Assembly: GCA_029550525.1 (NCBI GenBank)
Contig: JAKPHF010000027.1
Coordinates: 97,961-161,960 of the forward strand
DNA length: 64,000 nt
From: Planctomycetota bacterium
Lineage (GTDB): Bacteria; Planctomycetota; Phycisphaerae; UBA1845; PWPN01
Reading direction: 5' to 3'
The notes under the pieces are model-generated. The model was given only the letters and a program-made list of their open reading frames with translations, did not search any database and had not been told where the DNA came from. Of this stretch, positions 62,565 to 64,000 are shown one piece after another (the first letter of the stretch is position 1; the number at the start of each line of letters is the position of its first letter). Position numbers and translations under genes: made by a program.

Positions 62565-64000
62565 ATGAACATCAAGCTATCCAACGGGAAATTGCTGCCC
62601 ATCGAGATGCACAAGATTCGCGTCGTCCAGAAGGCCAATCTGGTGCCCATCGATGCGCGACTGGCTGCCATCAGCGAGGCGGGCTACAACACGTTCCTCC
62701 TCCGCACGCGGGACGTGTTCATCGACATGCTCACCGACAGCGGCACCAACGCCATGAGCGATAATCAGTTGGCCGCGATGATGGTCTCCGACGATGCATA
62801 CGCCGGCGGCGAAAGCTATTACAAACTCGCCGACGCCATTCGCGAAGTTCTCGGCTTTGATTACTATCTGCCCGTCCATCAGGGTCGCGCCGCCGAGCAC
62901 TTGCTCGCCAAGGTCTTCATCAAGCCGGGGCAGGTCGTGCCCATGAACTACCATTTCACCACGACCAAGGCTCACTTCGAGATGGCCGGCGGCACCGTCC
63001 TCGAAATCTACGTCGACGAGGCGATGAACACCGAGAGCACGCAGCCTTTCCGCGGCAACATCGACCTGAAGAAGCTCCAGGACGTCATCGACAAGTACGG
63101 GCCCGAGCGGGTGGCCTTCGTTCGCATGGAAGCCACCACCAACCTGATCGGCGGTCAGCCCTTCTCCATGGAGAACCTCAAGGCTGTCCGCAAGATCACG
63201 GCTCAGCACGGCATCAAGCTCATCATCGACGGCAGCCTCATCTCCGAGAACGCCTACTTCATCAAGTCGCGCGAGAAGGCCTACATGGATTGGACGGTGG
63301 CTGACATCACCAAGGAAATGATGGCTCAGTGCGATTTGATGTACATGTCGGGCCGCAAGAGCACGTGCGTGCGCGGCGGCTTCATCGCCACCAGCAACAA
63401 GGCTCTCTTCGATGCCATCAAGCCCTGGCTGCCCGTGTATGAAGGCTTCCTCACCTACGGCGGTATGTCCAGTAAGGAAGTCGAGGCCATGGCCGTCGGC
63501 GTCCGCGAAATGGTCCAGTACGAAGTGGCCAGCAGTTCGGCCGACCTCATCGCCTGGTTCGTCAACCGTCTGCTCGAAAAGAAGTTGCCCGTGGTCACGC
63601 CGGCCGGCGGCCTGGCCTGTCACGTTGATGCCCGGCGATTCCTGCCGCACGTGCCGTCGCAGCAGTACACCGCCGGCGCGCTGGCGGCTGCCATCTATCT
63701 GGCATCCGGAGCCCGGCCCATGGAGCGAGGCACGATCTCGACCGACCGCGACCAGAACGGTAACGAAGTGATGGCCGACCTGGAATTGGCCCGCCTCGCC
63801 GTTCCGCGTCGGGTGTACACGATGTCTCATATGGAATACGTGGCCGACCGGCTCGAGTGGCTTTACAAGAATCGCCAACTGATCGGCGGTCTCAAGTTCG
63901 TCGAGGAGCCGCCCGTCCTGCGCTTCTTCTTCGGTCGCCTGGCGCCCATCGACGACTGGGGCCACAAGCTCGCCGAAGCCTTCAAGAAGGACTTCGGCCC
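62565..64000 (+). CDS. Tryptophanase/tyrosine phenol-lyase family protein (3' end missing)
   Basis: PLP-dependent beta-eliminating lyase; 478 codons in the window, so nearly complete. The family is clear from ISEAGYNTFLLRTRDVFIDM, LTDSGTNAMSDNQ, AYAGGESYYKLA, PVHQGRAAEHLL, ATTNLIGGQPFSMENLKAVR, ENAYFIKSREKAYMDW and VYEGFLTYGG. The PLP lysine is K265 in YMSGRKSTCVRGG. Features of tyrosine phenol-lyase rather than tryptophanase are retained: FTTT (131-134), PMERG (R388) and PRRVYT. The residue after D222 that aligns with the cofactor-contacting Arg217 of Citrobacter TPL is L225. Substrate uncertain. ATG at 62565 follows GAGG. Confidence 0.85.
   Translation, partial: MNIKLSNGKLLPIEMHKIRVVQKANLVPIDARLAAISEAGYNTFLLRTRDVFIDMLTDSGTNAMSDNQLAAMMVSDDAYAGGESYYKLADAIREVLGFDYYLPVHQGRAAEHLLAKVFIKPGQVVPMNYHFTTTKAHFEMAGGTVLEIYVDEAMNTESTQPFRGNIDLKKLQDVIDKYGPERVAFVRMEATTNLIGGQPFSMENLKAVRKITAQHGIKLIIDGSLISENAYFIKSREKAYMDWTVADITKEMMAQCDLMYMSGRKSTCVRGGFIATSNKALFDAIKPWLPVYEGFLTYGGMSSKEVEAMAVGVREMVQYEVASSSADLIAWFVNRLLEKKLPVVTPAGGLACHVDARRFLPHVPSQQYTAGALAAAIYLASGARPMERGTISTDRDQNGNEVMADLELARLAVPRRVYTMSHMEYVADRLEWLYKNRQLIGGLKFVEEPPVLRFFFGRLAPIDDWGHKLAEAFKKDFG

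Noticed and set aside
62577..63965. 462-codon minus-strand frame opposite the lyase gene
   Set aside because: Antisense shadow of a strongly conserved plus-strand family.

Overview
The window reads as chromosomal DNA of a G+C-rich bacterium, most likely a planctomycete (Planctomycetota, perhaps the Phycisphaerae side). I infer this from the combination of a dockerin-bearing secreted amidase, secreted cytochrome-like and sulfatase-fold proteins, a tandem clpP pair behind trigger factor, Gfo/Idh and Tat-exported TIM-barrel sugar enzymes, and an S10 operon with long spacers between genes. No phage, transposase, IS, CRISPR or plasmid function is visible. The only RNA gene I can support is one tRNA-Gly.

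Layout. 1-1489 is the start of ftsK (minus strand, running off the window). 1978-11919 is a glycan and cell-envelope region: a GerMN/amidase/dockerin enzyme, a GH127-type beta-L-arabinofuranosidase, a Gfo/Idh oxidoreductase, a GntR/LacI (AraR-like) regulator and a large clan-A glycoside hydrolase. 12065-14046 is ribH-nusB-ftsY (minus strand). 14244-19625 holds a NUDIX gene, galE and four poorly characterised envelope or small proteins. 19809-22996 is tig-clpP-clpP (minus strand) behind a structured leader with a strong intrinsic terminator. 23928-27752 holds tRNA-Gly, a degenerate sulfatase, a NUDIX hydrolase and dprA. 28051-33251 holds efp, a glycogen phosphorylase and a metallophosphoesterase.

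33732-51066 is the S10-spc-alpha ribosomal superoperon (rpsJ to rplQ, including secY, adk, map and rpoA), with a clear promoter in front and a clear terminator behind. rpmD, infA and rpsD are absent from their usual places. 51209-64000 holds a HIT protein, an Mrp ATPase, a ferritin-like protein, a C39-type peptidase lipoprotein, an APS reductase, a membrane protein, gatB, a chemoreceptor, a three-gene micro-operon joined by ATGA overlaps, and the nearly complete start of a tryptophanase/tyrosine phenol-lyase family gene.

The most unusual signals are the possible attenuator in front of tig, a sulfatase-fold protein that has lost its catalytic motifs, an EF-P without the usual basic loop-tip residue, a lyase with an altered cofactor pocket, an APS reductase with rearranged cluster cysteines, perfect palindromes in the rpoA leader, and several families of short intergenic repeats. 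One of those repeats supplies the ends of two convergent genes. All functional calls come from reading the sequence; no database search was run.
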